A stretch of 64,000 nucleotides of DNA, from NCBI GenBank assembly GCA_905331475.1, contig CAJNYU010002277.1, positions 1 to 64,000 on the forward strand, written 5' to 3'. The position numbers and the translations under genes are program-made. Origin of the DNA: Rotaria socialis (taxonomy: Eukaryota; Rotifera; Eurotatoria; Philodinida; Philodinidae). Under the pieces are notes generated by a model, which worked only from the letters and a program-made list of their open reading frames with translations, did not search any database and had not been told where the DNA came from. This document shows, piece after piece, positions 35,091 to 45,120 of this stretch (positions within the stretch are counted from its first letter, which is position 1; each line of letters starts with the position of its first letter).

Positions 35091-37159
35091 ACACTCTCAA
35101 CAAAGCATCGAAAATAAAGAGTACGCAAAAACACAATGCCTACATTTAAGAAAATAAAGCAATTAGTGACAACAGTTCGTTAAAAATAAAAGAGTACTAT
35201 ACACTTTAAAATTTTAAATAAAATCAAATCAAATGTATAAGCAGCTAAAAACGAATATGAGAAAAGTAACATAATATGTATTGTGAAAGAAGTTTGCTAA
35301 AGCAAATGAAAGCATAAGAAATCAGTAGCGGATAAATCTCCTATATGAAAGTAAAGAAAATAAGACGAAGACATAGAAAAAAAACGTACATTGTCAACAT
35401 GATTAACAAAAGCAAACAAAATAAATTATGCTTTCAAGTGAACATAGACGATAAATGAAATGCAGAAAGAAAACGAGATGAAAGTTACGCTAGATGTACA
35501 TTCCTCAATGAATATTTCGATACAATGATTAGAAAATCAACATCAAATTTCAGAGTATTAATTATTTGTATGAGAAAATAGAAAAGTCACTGAAAAAGTA
35601 CACATCAGATATGAAAGATGTTATAAGAGTTTATAAGTTAAATTCAATCGAAAAACGTCGTGCAAGATGAAAGTGTGATTCATAATAGAAATAGGTTAAG
35701 GAATGAAGAGTACATGAATGGAATTATTAGGATAACGCGATGCATGTAGTAAGAGAATAAGGGTGAATGAAATATTAAGATTATTTTCTCTTGCTCAAAG
35801 TTCTTTTCATCTTATTTACTAATGCATTATTATGGTACAACAATGAGAAGGAAAAAAAGCAACGTGAATCTTAATTTTTGAATATTATTTGAAAATAATG
35901 AAGACGAAGATGGATACTTTATTTTGGCAAGAAAGCTATCATCTTCAGCCAACGATCCACATTGAAAGTGATACCATTCGACAGAGCTCAAGATTCCGTA
36001 TCGAACATTATTGGTTAGACACTCCAGAAGTTGTTAATCAAATAGCTACTGAAAAAACACGAGTCTTAGACTAACTTTCCTTATGTTTGTGAACAATATC
36101 TAATAGATAGCACTCCCCTTTGAGGAATTTTATCATGAACTATGTCAATCAAAATTACGAAAATCTTTATCCGATAAATCTGAGAAACGTAAAAAGAAGC
36201 AAATCAATAAGGTCTCCATCTTTGTCTACATTACTTTCAAATGATATTCAAGAAAAATGAAATTCACGTCGCTTTTTTTCCTCCTCATTGCTGCACCATA
36301 ATTATACATTAGTAAATAAAACGAAAAGAACTTTGAGAAAGAGAAAATAATCTCAATCTTCCATTCAGTCTTATTCTGCTATTACATTCATCACTCTATA
36401 CTAATACTTCTATTCATTTCCTCTTCATTCCTTAATATATTTCTATTGTGCATCTTATTGTCCTCTTAAATGACTTTTTCCGATTACATTTAGCTTATAA
36501 ACGTTTAGAGCGTTCTTAATATACGATGTCTACTTCTTCATACTGACTTTTCTATTTTCTCACACAAATCATTCATATTCTGAAATTATATTTTTATCGT
36601 TATGCTTATATTCGACGCAAAGTTTCTCTGCTTTTAAAATTTCTTTCATTCCAAAATCATGAAATTTTTATTTTCTAATCATTCTTTCGAAATATTCATT
36701 TAGGAATGTACATCTAGTTTAACTTATATTACATTTATTTTAGATTCATTTCTTTCAGAATGATTCACTTTTGTTTTCTGTTCACATCCCACTTATGGTT
36801 TATGTTGATTTGAAAGTATAATCTTTTGGTTTCCCCTTTTAATCTTGCTTAAAGTATACATTTCTTTTTAATGTCTTCTTCTTTTTTATTTACTTTTGTA
36901 TATACCATTCAACTGCTACTAATTTCTTATGCTTTATTTACTTTAGTACATTTCTTTTACAATACGTTTCATATTACTTTTCTCATATTCTTTTTTTCTC
37001 TTTTACGTTCACTGTTATTCTTTTTGAAATTTTGAAATTTTGCAGTTTATGCTATTATTTTGTTTTTAACAATATATTTTCACTAGTCGCTTCATTCTCA
37101 GAAATTCATCCATTTTGTTTATTCATACTCTTTATTTTCGTTGCTCTTGCTGAGAGTGT
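35091..37159. mobile_element. ~2.07-kb foldback element
   Basis: The ends are ACACTCTCAACAAAGCATCG... and the reverse complement of ACACTCTCAGCAAGAGCAACG..., both followed by AAAATAAAGAGTA. Arms of about 780 bp (35091-35870 / 36260-37159) pair with moderate divergence around a central 400 bp that holds a 61-codon ORF (35889-36074, LFWQESYHLQPTIHIESD). That ORF is not recognisable as a transposase. The element is absent from the left arm of the palindrome. Confidence 0.65.
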
Positions 37160-37238
37160 GATAGGCGATTCTGTTTATCGTTTTATTTGAATTTCTTGTG
37201 TTTTTGTAGTCTTTTCAACAGTTCAGTATAATAGTAAA

Positions 37239-37451
37239 ATGAATGTAACAAGAGTATCGACAGCTTTCTGTGATCTCCATCATAAAAAGAGATTATGGAA
37301 GAGAGCTGGTGTCCTCTCTCTCCCCGTGAAATTTGACTCGCTATTACTCAAAATTCCATTGGTTCCTATAAAACTCAGACAGAAACCTACTCTCAGTTTC
37401 TTTGTTGTGAGAATTTGCGAGCTTGCCCAAATGGACATCTTCACAGATTAA
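37239..37451 (+). CDS. Conserved 70-codon ORF, palindrome copy 2
   Basis: This is the partner of 32591-32803, in the same relative orientation toward the downstream PLAC8-like gene. It ends ELAQMDIFTD followed by TAA, as does copy 1. A short leader ending in CAGTATAATAGTAAA precedes the ATG in both copies. No family recognised. Confidence 0.3.
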   Translation: MNVTRVSTAFCDLHHKKRLWKRAGVLSLPVKFDSLLLKIPLVPIKLRQKPTLSFFVVRICELAQMDIFTD

Positions 37452-37664
37452 TACTTTTATTTTAGATTTATATAATACGATTGTCGATTTTACAAAGCGC
37501 CTTACAAAGAAAACTGTCATTACGCCTATTCTATAAAAAAAATTCTGGATAACACTTAGAAATCTCAAATATGGCAATAAATCTCAAGGCAATCACGTAA
37601 GAATCTCATCTGTCATTTAATCAGCCTTCTAATGAAATTTCAAAGAGATATTTTCGTTTTACGT

Positions 37665-37916
37665 ATTAGGGTGTGGGTATGAGTGGGACTCTTTATTGCG
37701 ACACCCACATTCCACACCCACACCCATATAAAACATGAGTAGACCGGGAGTGAGCTGAGCCAAGGTAGTTTAGCACAGCCACATTGATAAGAAACTCGTA
37801 ACATCTTCACTCTAAAAAATGGTTTTTTTAAGAGATCAAAAAAGTTTTTTCCTAAGGGTGTGGAATGTGGGTGTCGCAATAAAGAGTCCCCCCCCCCCCC
37901 CCCCCCCCCCAAATAA
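37665..37916. repeat. Telomere-like hairpin with 37-bp perfect arms and poly-C run
   Basis: GGACTCTTTATTGCGACACC... (about 37688-37724) returns as its exact complement at about 37857-37893, just before a run of more than 20 C. A variant lies at 32207-32250. The outer parts carry GGGTGTGGGT / CCACACCCACACCC. The C run abuts an ambiguous base at 37929, so its length is unreliable. Confidence 0.65.
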
Positions 37917-38311
37917 TTTGGAGTATAANTATTAGTTGAGAGTATAACACAGAATACTATGAAACGTTTAGTAAGAGTGACCCGAAACCTTTGCTTAGTC
38001 GAGAAGTATACAAACCGTTTCGTAAAAAGACCATCAAGCCATTTGACTATATCCGAAACCAGGGACAGTTCGGTGGATAACTTCCGAAGCAATGATTCGT
38101 TTTTTTACAATACTTACGAAATCTCTCAGGAGTTTTCACGAAACTTGAAAGGTTTCGTTGGAAGACTTTGGAACTCTCTTAAAAATACAAAACTGAAAAA
38201 GGCTTTCCGAAAAAATTACGAAATGATTTTCACTCTACTTAGCTTAAAATCGTTCGGTGAATGAGTTCTAAATCTTTGAAGTTCCGTAAAAAAAACTTTT
38301 TTTAGAGTGCT
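37917..38311. other. Right-arm segment between hairpin and PLAC8 block
   Basis: It contains a 101-codon frame (37959-38264) rich in TTTCGTAA/CGAAA motifs, which looks repeat-derived. No counterpart lies at the matching place in the left arm, and no recognised gene. Confidence 0.35.
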
Positions 38312-38500
38312 GAAGGTTTTTAAGTTTGGAAACATCGTTATTCAGTTTTTATTCACGGCCCATGAGCTTTTCAAACTTCATGAAAAGCGAAAGCTTTCAT
38401 TTTCTACACAGTTTTACATGTATCTCAAGTTTCAGAGATTGTACCAGCCCATCCCTGTATATATAATTACATCTTATCCTTTACATTGTTTTCATTGTAG

Positions 38501-38970
38501 TGCTACTATTACTTCTCAGCCAACTGCTGACGAGAAGCTCAAGCCATCCAGTGCTGATTGGAACACTAAGTTGCTCGAATCGTTTAGTCCAGTTGCAGAT
38601 GGTAACTATGATAGTAGTGAGGTCTGTTTGAAGATTGACTTCATAATATTTTTCAGGTATTCTTTACTGCTGTTGTTGTTGTATCTGTGAAGGTCTTTTA
38701 CATGCACGTGCAGGTGAACATTTTTGTTCATGCGCGCTTCCGGGGTCATCGCAATCATTGCGAACTAAGATTCGAATGGCGTATGGCATTAAAGTAAGTT
38801 TATCTAAGTTGCTTTAAAAATTTCGATGAAAACGTTATTTTCTTATCACTATATAGGGTTCATTGTTTGAGGATTGTTGGACATCATGTATTTTTTGTCC
38901 TTGTAATTTACTTCAAATGAAAAAAGAACTTGATCACCGGAATGTGTCAGATTATTGTGCCAGCACTTAA
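38501..38970 (+). CDS. PLAC8-family Cys-rich protein, copy 2 (5' exon not found)
   Basis: Exons 38501-38601, 38657-38793, 38857-38970 have the same phases and junctions as copy 1. The middle exon (ILYCCCCCICEGLLHARAGEHF) is nearly identical. The last exon has diverged, with FEDCWTSCIFCPCNLLQMKKEL, and is two codons shorter at its end. The Q-x-x-x-EL motif and Cys pattern of PLAC8 proteins are intact in both copies, so both could be functional. The first exon is not placed. It lies on the right arm of the palindrome. Confidence 0.65.
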
Positions 38971-39201
38971 TAACAACTTTTGAAGCATCATATTAGTATA
39001 AAAATTGAACAGAAAATATCGGCCAATATACATTTATGCTCATATGTATTTTTTGGCTAAACAATATTCTACTTCTTCTTGAACTTCTAATATATGCCCT
39101 AAACTACTTATATATTCGTTGATAAACAATTAATACAGTTTATCACTACGTGCTTGAATAAAACTAAAGAAATGCACAACAGTATTCGACTAGTAGATTA
39201 G

Positions 39202-39818
39202 CTTACGAGGGAAGATACCCAAGTGTGAATCGCGGATCAAGCTCATATTTTGCCTATAAATAGGATCTGGTGAGACTAATAGATCCATAAAAGGGTTCCT
39301 TCCAATACGCTATTCTTCCAAAGTCATGACCGCTTTCTGCATTTTCGAAATCTGGCACGGTATTCATGGAAAAACCTAATGACAGACTGTTGACCTGAAA
39401 TGTTATCTATGGATAGGTCTCATAACCATTAGAATGCCCTAAAAATTTCAGTCAAAAATAATGCTTTCTTCTCAATATGTTGAAAAAACTCAATTTTCGT
39501 ACCTTTTCTTGTCACATATGATCGGTTTTTGGGCATTCAATATCTTGAGAAGAAAGCATTATTTTTGACTGAAATTTTTAGGGCATTCAATTGGTTATGA
39601 GACCTATCCATAGATAAAATTTCAGGTCAATATTCTGTCATTAGGTTTTTCCATGAATACCGTGCCAGATTTCGAAAATGCAGAAAGCGGTCATAACTTT
39701 GGAAGAATAGCGTATTGGAAGGAGCCCTTTTATGGGTCTACTAGTCTCACCAGATCCTATTTATGGGCAAAATATGAGCTTGATCCGCGATTCACACTTG
39801 GGGATCTTCCCTCGTAAG
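39202..39818. mobile_element. 617-bp foldback with ~280-bp near-identical arms
   Basis: It begins CTTACGAGGGAAGAT and ends ATCTTCCCTCGTAAG. Left arm 39202-39478 and right arm 39540-39818 pair almost throughout, leaving a loop of about 60 nt. There is no ORF and no clear target duplication. The transcript would form a very long hairpin. Confidence 0.85.
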
Positions 39819-40190
39819 TCAAAATAAAATGAAAAGCTTGATACGGTTTAACATCGCCAGGATGTTTTGAATAGTTCGTTCTTTGATTTTAATGAGGGTG
39901 TGATACCAGAGCATGCAATTCAATATTAAGATTGAATTAAAAGCACAGAAAAAAGCGTGTAAATGTTATTAAATTTATGTGGCACAGCGACCAATGTCAT
40001 TTAGGTTTTCGCTGCAAATGATTTCGTTGATAGGACCTGAGTTGTTGTTATTTTACGTAAAAGAAATTTACAAAAAATCATATATGCTTTTATGTCCTCT
40101 TTAAATGCTTAATACATTTTAATGACCATACTCAGAAAAAAAAGAAGGTGTCATGCTCAACCTTGTAAGGTTCTAGATTTGGATCAGCAG
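39819..40190. other. Intergenic stretch, nothing recognised
   Basis: AT-rich sequence between two inverted-repeat elements. No supported gene. Confidence 0.4.
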
Positions 40191-40490
40191 TGTCGAAGGA
40201 CTGAGAAATAGGAATTTCTAATGTATCGAGTAATTGTCAGTGCTGCTGTGATAATTCCTAGAGGAAATGGGAATCAACTATAGGTTCCCTCACAGTTCCA
40301 CCATTCACGAAAGTTGCGATATTGCTGTTTTAAAAATCATTTTTGCATGAAATTATTGATTTTCACAATTTTGCAAGTGAAAATGAGTGCAAGAACAAAA
40401 ATTATCGTGAATATTCCATATTTTTATCTTTAGTATGCAAGGAACCGTAGGGGAACTGATGAGGAGTTCCTAATCCTCAGTCCTTGGACA
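40191..40490. mobile_element. ~300-bp element with 15-bp TIRs
   Basis: TGTCGAAGGACTGAG at the left pairs with CTCAGTCCTTGGACA at the right (13 of 15). Inner sequence has GGAATTCC/GGAACC-type motifs. No target duplication seen. Confidence 0.45.
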
Positions 40491-40756
40491 CCCCTCAACT
40501 ACAGAAAATCATGAATTCATTTTATCAGATTGACACTACCTGTCCATTCTTACATGTGACATATCGAAAAAGATAAAGAACAGTCACACTTCAAAAGATG
40601 CCACTAATTATTGAATTGATTTTGGAGACACACCTACTCAGGTCTACCATTCAACTATCGCATCCCTGGCATCGAAAAAAATGATGACAGATTCAGATTC
40701 CTGGGCATCGATAACCTATTCCAAACTTCGATCAGAATTTAGATCGGAGTTGAGGG

Positions 40757-41138
40757 GTGCGTCGATACGGATACAATTTGTATCGCCCATCGACATCGTA
40801 TCTATGTTACATTGTTTCCATATATATATCCCTGAAAACCCTAGAATTCATGAATCATGTAACGGCATGTATCGCCTTGTGTCGAGCCTCTGTTACAAGA
40901 TATCGATACAATGAAACAGAGTCTCAATAGAAGCCGATACAAGCCGTTACATGATTCATGAATTCTAGGTTTTTCTGGGGTATATATATGGATACATTGT
41001 AACAGAGCCCCGATACAAGGCGGTACATGCCGTTACATGATTCATGAATTGGAGGCTTTTCATAGGTATATATCTCGATACAATGTAACATAGATACGAT
41101 GTAGATGAGCGATACAACTTGTATTTGTGTCGGCGCAG
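40757..41138. mobile_element. ~380-bp element with 58-bp TIRs and internal direct/inverted repeats
   Basis: Outer inverted arms GCGTCGATACGGATACAA... / ...GTATTTGTGTCGGCGC extend inward to ATCTATGTTACATTG. Inside, a unit containing CGTTACATGATTCATGAATT recurs in both orientations (about 40835-40870, 40940-40970, 41030-41050). It sits directly upstream of the LINE fragment. Confidence 0.65.
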
Positions 41139-41159
41139 CTATGACTAGAACCAGATATT

Positions 41160-41850
41160 TTGGAAAGCGAAGTTCAATTCGCCATAGAATCATTAGCAAG
41201 TGGAAAAGCACCTAGACATGATGGCATTCAAATTGAATGTTTCAAGACAATTAAAGAAGATGCAGTGAAAATATTAACAAGATTATGCCAACAACTATGG
41301 AAAACATCGATATTCATTCCCATACCAAAGAATGGAAATACTAAATTTACGGTGGTTGACGGGAAAAGCTCGTGAATACCAAAAAGGGTTTTACTTATGT
41401 TTCATCGACTATATTAAAGCTTTCGACTGTGTAGATCATGAGAAACTCTGGTCTGTACTACTGAAAATGGGTGTACCAAAGCATTTGATTGTCCTTATGA
41501 AGAACTTACACACCAATCAACAATCATCGGTGAAAACGGAATATGGAAATACAAAATGGTTCAACATCGGAAAAGGCGCACGACAAGACTGCATACTATC
41601 TCCATACTTATTCAATTTATATGCAGAGCATATAATGAGAAAAGCTGGGATAGATGAGATAGTAGGTGGTAGAAAGATTGATGGACGAAATATCAACAAT
41701 TTACGTTACGCAGACGACACTACAATAATGGCTGAAGCAGCTGATGACCTCCAATACCTCCTACGAAAGGTAGAAGAGGGGAGAGCGAAAGTTGGTCGAA
41801 CGAAAATTGGTCGAGAATTTTGTAATAGAAGAACAAAAGCTTTTCCTTAA
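41160..41850 (+). pseudogene. LINE (non-LTR) reverse transcriptase fragment
   Basis: Two overlapping frames carry RT motifs. The first (41160-41375) has ASGKAPRHDGI and ends at the IPIPKNGN motif. The second (41332-41850) has FIDYIKAFDCVDH (motif A), GARQDCILSPYLFN (motif B, normally RQGC) and LRYADDT (motif C). Some 60 residues expected between them are missing and the frame shifts, so it is inactive. The frame runs into the TIR of the next element at about 41795. No endonuclease domain is present. Confidence 0.8.
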
Positions 41851-42156
41851 ACGGAAACTCTAAGTCCGAAGTGTATCTTGAGAGTGAGGGTGAAGGCGAG
41901 GATGTGGTTGAGGTGGTCACCATGTTCTCAAAACAAACAGCATTACTAAAATAATTAGAAAGTCTTCTTCGTAAGTTCTAAACTACTTTTCGTTTATTAT
42001 GCATGCTTAATTTATTTGCCCGAATCACTATTTTCTTCTAATATTAACATGATAACGCAATTAGTGTTAGTTTCAGCTTTACACTACAAAGTTCGGGCTG
42101 CTTTAAAAAAAAAGCTTTTGTTCTTCTATTACAAAATTTTCGACCAATTTTCGTAG
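41795..42156. mobile_element. ~360-bp TIR element truncating the LINE fragment
   Basis: ACGAAAATTGGTCGAGAATT...GTAATAGAAGAACAAAAGCTTTT at the left returns inverted at 42108-42156. It contains a G-rich GTGAGGGTGAAGGCGAGGATGTGG stretch of the telomere-like kind at about 41884-41915. Confidence 0.6.
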
Positions 42157-42511
42157 ACCCGTCATCCAATAAATATACTCATCAGAAGGATTATTCAATC
42201 ATGTTTAAGAAGCAACATTATTTGGCGGACATTTTTTTGATAATAAAAGCATTTCAGCTATTCTACCAGAGATGCTACACTTATTATAGCCTAGAAGACG
42301 ACCAAAGGAAAACATAGAATACAGCATTTATTCTATATCTATTTGTAAAAGTCAGCTGACACCCACACGCGCACTGCTAAACTGAATGCATAAATCAAGA
42401 TAAACATACTAAATTGACATTTATTATTATTCAATATGATCGAAGTCTATGTTACAAAAAATAATGATATTAAAGGAAAAAAAATGAAATATTCGCCACG
42501 CATTCTTAATC

Positions 42512-44349
42512 CTAAAGAGCTACTTTTTCTGATGCACCATGTTTGCATACTTTCTTACCAAGAAAGACGACTTCATGTAATGCATAAAATTCGACACAAG
42601 AATAGGCCAAGAGGACAAATGGCGTCATTATAAAATGAAATAAATTACGTAGAAAAAATATACATTCATCAACATTCATTATTTTCGGAATAAACATATC
42701 GATTAGGAATGCAATTGAAAATGTTAACATTTGTAAACCCAATAGACCAAACATAATGTAGGAAATAACTAGGGGAACATCTTTGACAAGATAATTCATT
42801 GATAACATCGATGTTAGACCAAACAGGCCACCGGTACACAATAAAACACCGTAATAAATAAGAAAAGCAGTGCCCCAAGAAAATGCAGCCATTGTTGGGA
42901 TACGTTTTGACTTGACTATAAAGTAATGGAATACTTCGGCTGCTCCAATTGTCCAGCGACGAGCTTGTCTTGCCCATTCTATGATTTCTTTTTCAATTGT
43001 TTCTCCTGATGTGGGTCCACTCAGTACTGGCACAGGTACCAGGGATATTTTTAGTCGTCGTTGTGTCACACCCATCCATCGAATGAGACAAATAATATCG
43101 TCCATTTGATAGCCAGGATGAACAAAATCTCCTTTTTTTGCCAAACTTAATGAGAATGAGAAAATACTCATCGTATTTATATTGAATGGAATCAATGCAC
43201 CTAACATAAGAAAACTTCGTAATAAACCTGTTACACGAGTCACAAACGATAGACTATCCAATTTCCAGTTGTAAAACAAAGGTGGCTGGTAGATTGTGGT
43301 TAGTCCTGGTCGATTCTCTTTCAGATACTTGCTAGTTAATGCAGCAATATATTGTTTGGGAAATTTAGAGTCTGCATCACACCCTGTAACTAGAATATTG
43401 TCCATTTCGTCCTCAGTAATGGCCATTTCTTTAACGGCTGTACGAAGACCATAATTTGAATTTGAACATTTACCTGGTATTTCATCGCACACACCATATG
43501 GATGAATAGTGAATATAATTCGTTCAAAGCCACAATTTTGAAATTTTTCACGTAAAATTTCACATTTCTTTTCTTTGTCTGGTGTTCGCTCTTCAAATGA
43601 GATTACCATTGTTATACGATGGACTTCTGTTTGGTCTGCCAGTGTTTCAACACTTCTTGCAATTAAATCTACGGGTTCTTTATAACAACTAATGGCAACA
43701 ATATGACGAATAGGTTTCTGTCCTTGACCAGCACAGTCTTTAGTAAAATCACGAGATCGGTTCACATATAAAATAATAGCATTTTTTAAAGCCAATATAG
43801 CAATAACTATAAAGAAATAACAGTTTAATAATAAAAAAGGAAGATGAAGAAGACAAATATAGACTTACTTGTCCACATGAAAACGAATAGACCTTGAATG
43901 GATGGTAATAAATAATAAGCAAGTTTATTAGACACAAAAGGTATCCAAAATGGAAGTGGCACAATCAGCCAAACTAGAAGATTGAATAAAAGATTCCAAC
44001 GGAATCGTTGACTACCTGATTTCATCTCACGATGAGAACCTTGACCAGTTTCAATAATGCTATGGGGTGGCTTGTGCGAATTAATCTTAGCATCGTCGTG
44101 TTTATCTTCCAGTATTGATTTGACAGAACTGATTACCAAGTCCTGTAATTTCTGTTCCGCCTGCGACGACAACTGTCGAAAAAAATTCATCTTTGATGGT
44201 TGATCGTGCTCGATAGGTTCTGGAAAATATTGTTTATGTGAAGATGGCAATATTTTGTTTGTTTCATTTTCTTCATTGATATAACCATTATTTTGATGTC
44301 CTTGCTCACTGAAGAATCTTACCAGTGTTTTGGGATTTGGTCTCATCAT
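42512..44349 (-). CDS. GT2 membrane glycosyltransferase (chitin/hyaluronan-synthase-like), 591 aa
   Basis: Two exons: 44349-43869 and 43806-42512 (1776 nt). It is a processive-type family 2 glycosyltransferase embedded in the membrane. A polar N-terminus of about 115 residues is followed by two hydrophobic helices (about 118-160). The catalytic domain has HIVAISCYKEP, the DxD motif in GCDADSKF (304-306), a DD pair (396-397, YQMDDI) and QARRW (441-445), the Q-x-x-R-W signature of chitin, cellulose and hyaluronan synthases. Four to five helices follow. The linker before the catalytic domain lacks the usual animal chitin-synthase myosin or SAM parts, and the size is nearer to fungal or bacterial GT2 proteins. 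Sugar specificity cannot be read from sequence. Confidence 0.82.
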
Positions 44350-45120
44350 TGTACGAGTATTAGTATTTGTATTCGTATGAGTGATTAAAGATGAAAATCT
44401 AATTTTTCATCTCTTCTTTATATACATATCCGAAGAATAGTTTTTATTACGCTAATCCTATGATAATTGACCAAACATGGTCTACTTCCTTTTAATTTCT
44501 CTCCATTATCAACTATTTGCCATAAAACAGAAGATGCACTCCAACATTCTTTATTGCACTATATGTTAAAAAACGGAAGAAAAACAAATCGATTATTCTA
44601 GGAATGAAGACTATTTACCGCACTGAATATCAAACGTGTCAGTACAAAACAAAATCGTTTCGTACTTGTTATACGTCATTTATGATACTGACGTACTTCA
44701 TTTTATGATTTCGTACTTCCATAATAGAATGATTTATAAGGGTTTGAAAAAATCGTTAAAAACAGCACATTTTTTTCGATTTTTCGATAGAAATTGTCAC
44801 TCCATACAATTGTCAATATACATCGTAGTCTGTATCAAGTCAATATTTTCTGAGAATCCCTTATTTAGAATATCATCATGGACTTGGTATTCGCCTGTAA
44901 ACGACCACATACGATGGTTATACGGCTATTTGGGGTCGTATATTGATACACCATATGACTCAACATTCTCACTGTATCACTTTTTTAACTTTAGCTGAAT
45001 CGTACATTGAGACATGTCTCCTTTGTCTATAATGTCAGTTAGATTAGTTCTCCATGTGTGATATTTTGTGTTTAAATATCACCTAAATCTACTTCTTTTT
45101 TCTTTTTAGATTATTTTAAC
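44350..45120. other. Divergent intergenic region GT2 (-) / FG-GAP-cupin gene (+)
   Basis: AT-rich. A 120-codon ORF here (44636-44998) has no coding-like composition. TCTTTTTAG at 45101-45109 precedes the next ATG by 12 nt and looks like a splice or trans-splice acceptor. Confidence 0.45.

Larger units (their letters stand above)
28985..39190. repeat. Imperfect ~10-kb palindrome (inverted duplication)
   Basis: Three blocks recur in inverted order around a centre near 34.3 kb: 28985-30150 with 38312-39190 (PLAC8-like gene), 32370-32825 with 37205-37664 (70-codon ORF), and 33757-34205 with 34477-35047 (central foldback). In the 213-bp ORF I count eight differences, about 96% identity. Segments between blocks differ because each arm carries its own insertions. 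Ambiguous bases (30952, 37929) and a long C run (about 37889-37910) lie within it, so an assembly fault must be considered. Confidence 0.75.

Noticed and set aside
37640-38092. 150-codon minus-strand ORF
   Set aside because: It reads through the poly-C run, an ambiguous base and the telomere-like hairpin, so it is an artefact of low-complexity sequence.
44636-44998. 120-codon ORF as a gene
   Set aside because: Composition is that of AT-rich spacer, with Phe/Ile/Tyr/Ser bias and no motif. It lies in the divergent promoter region.
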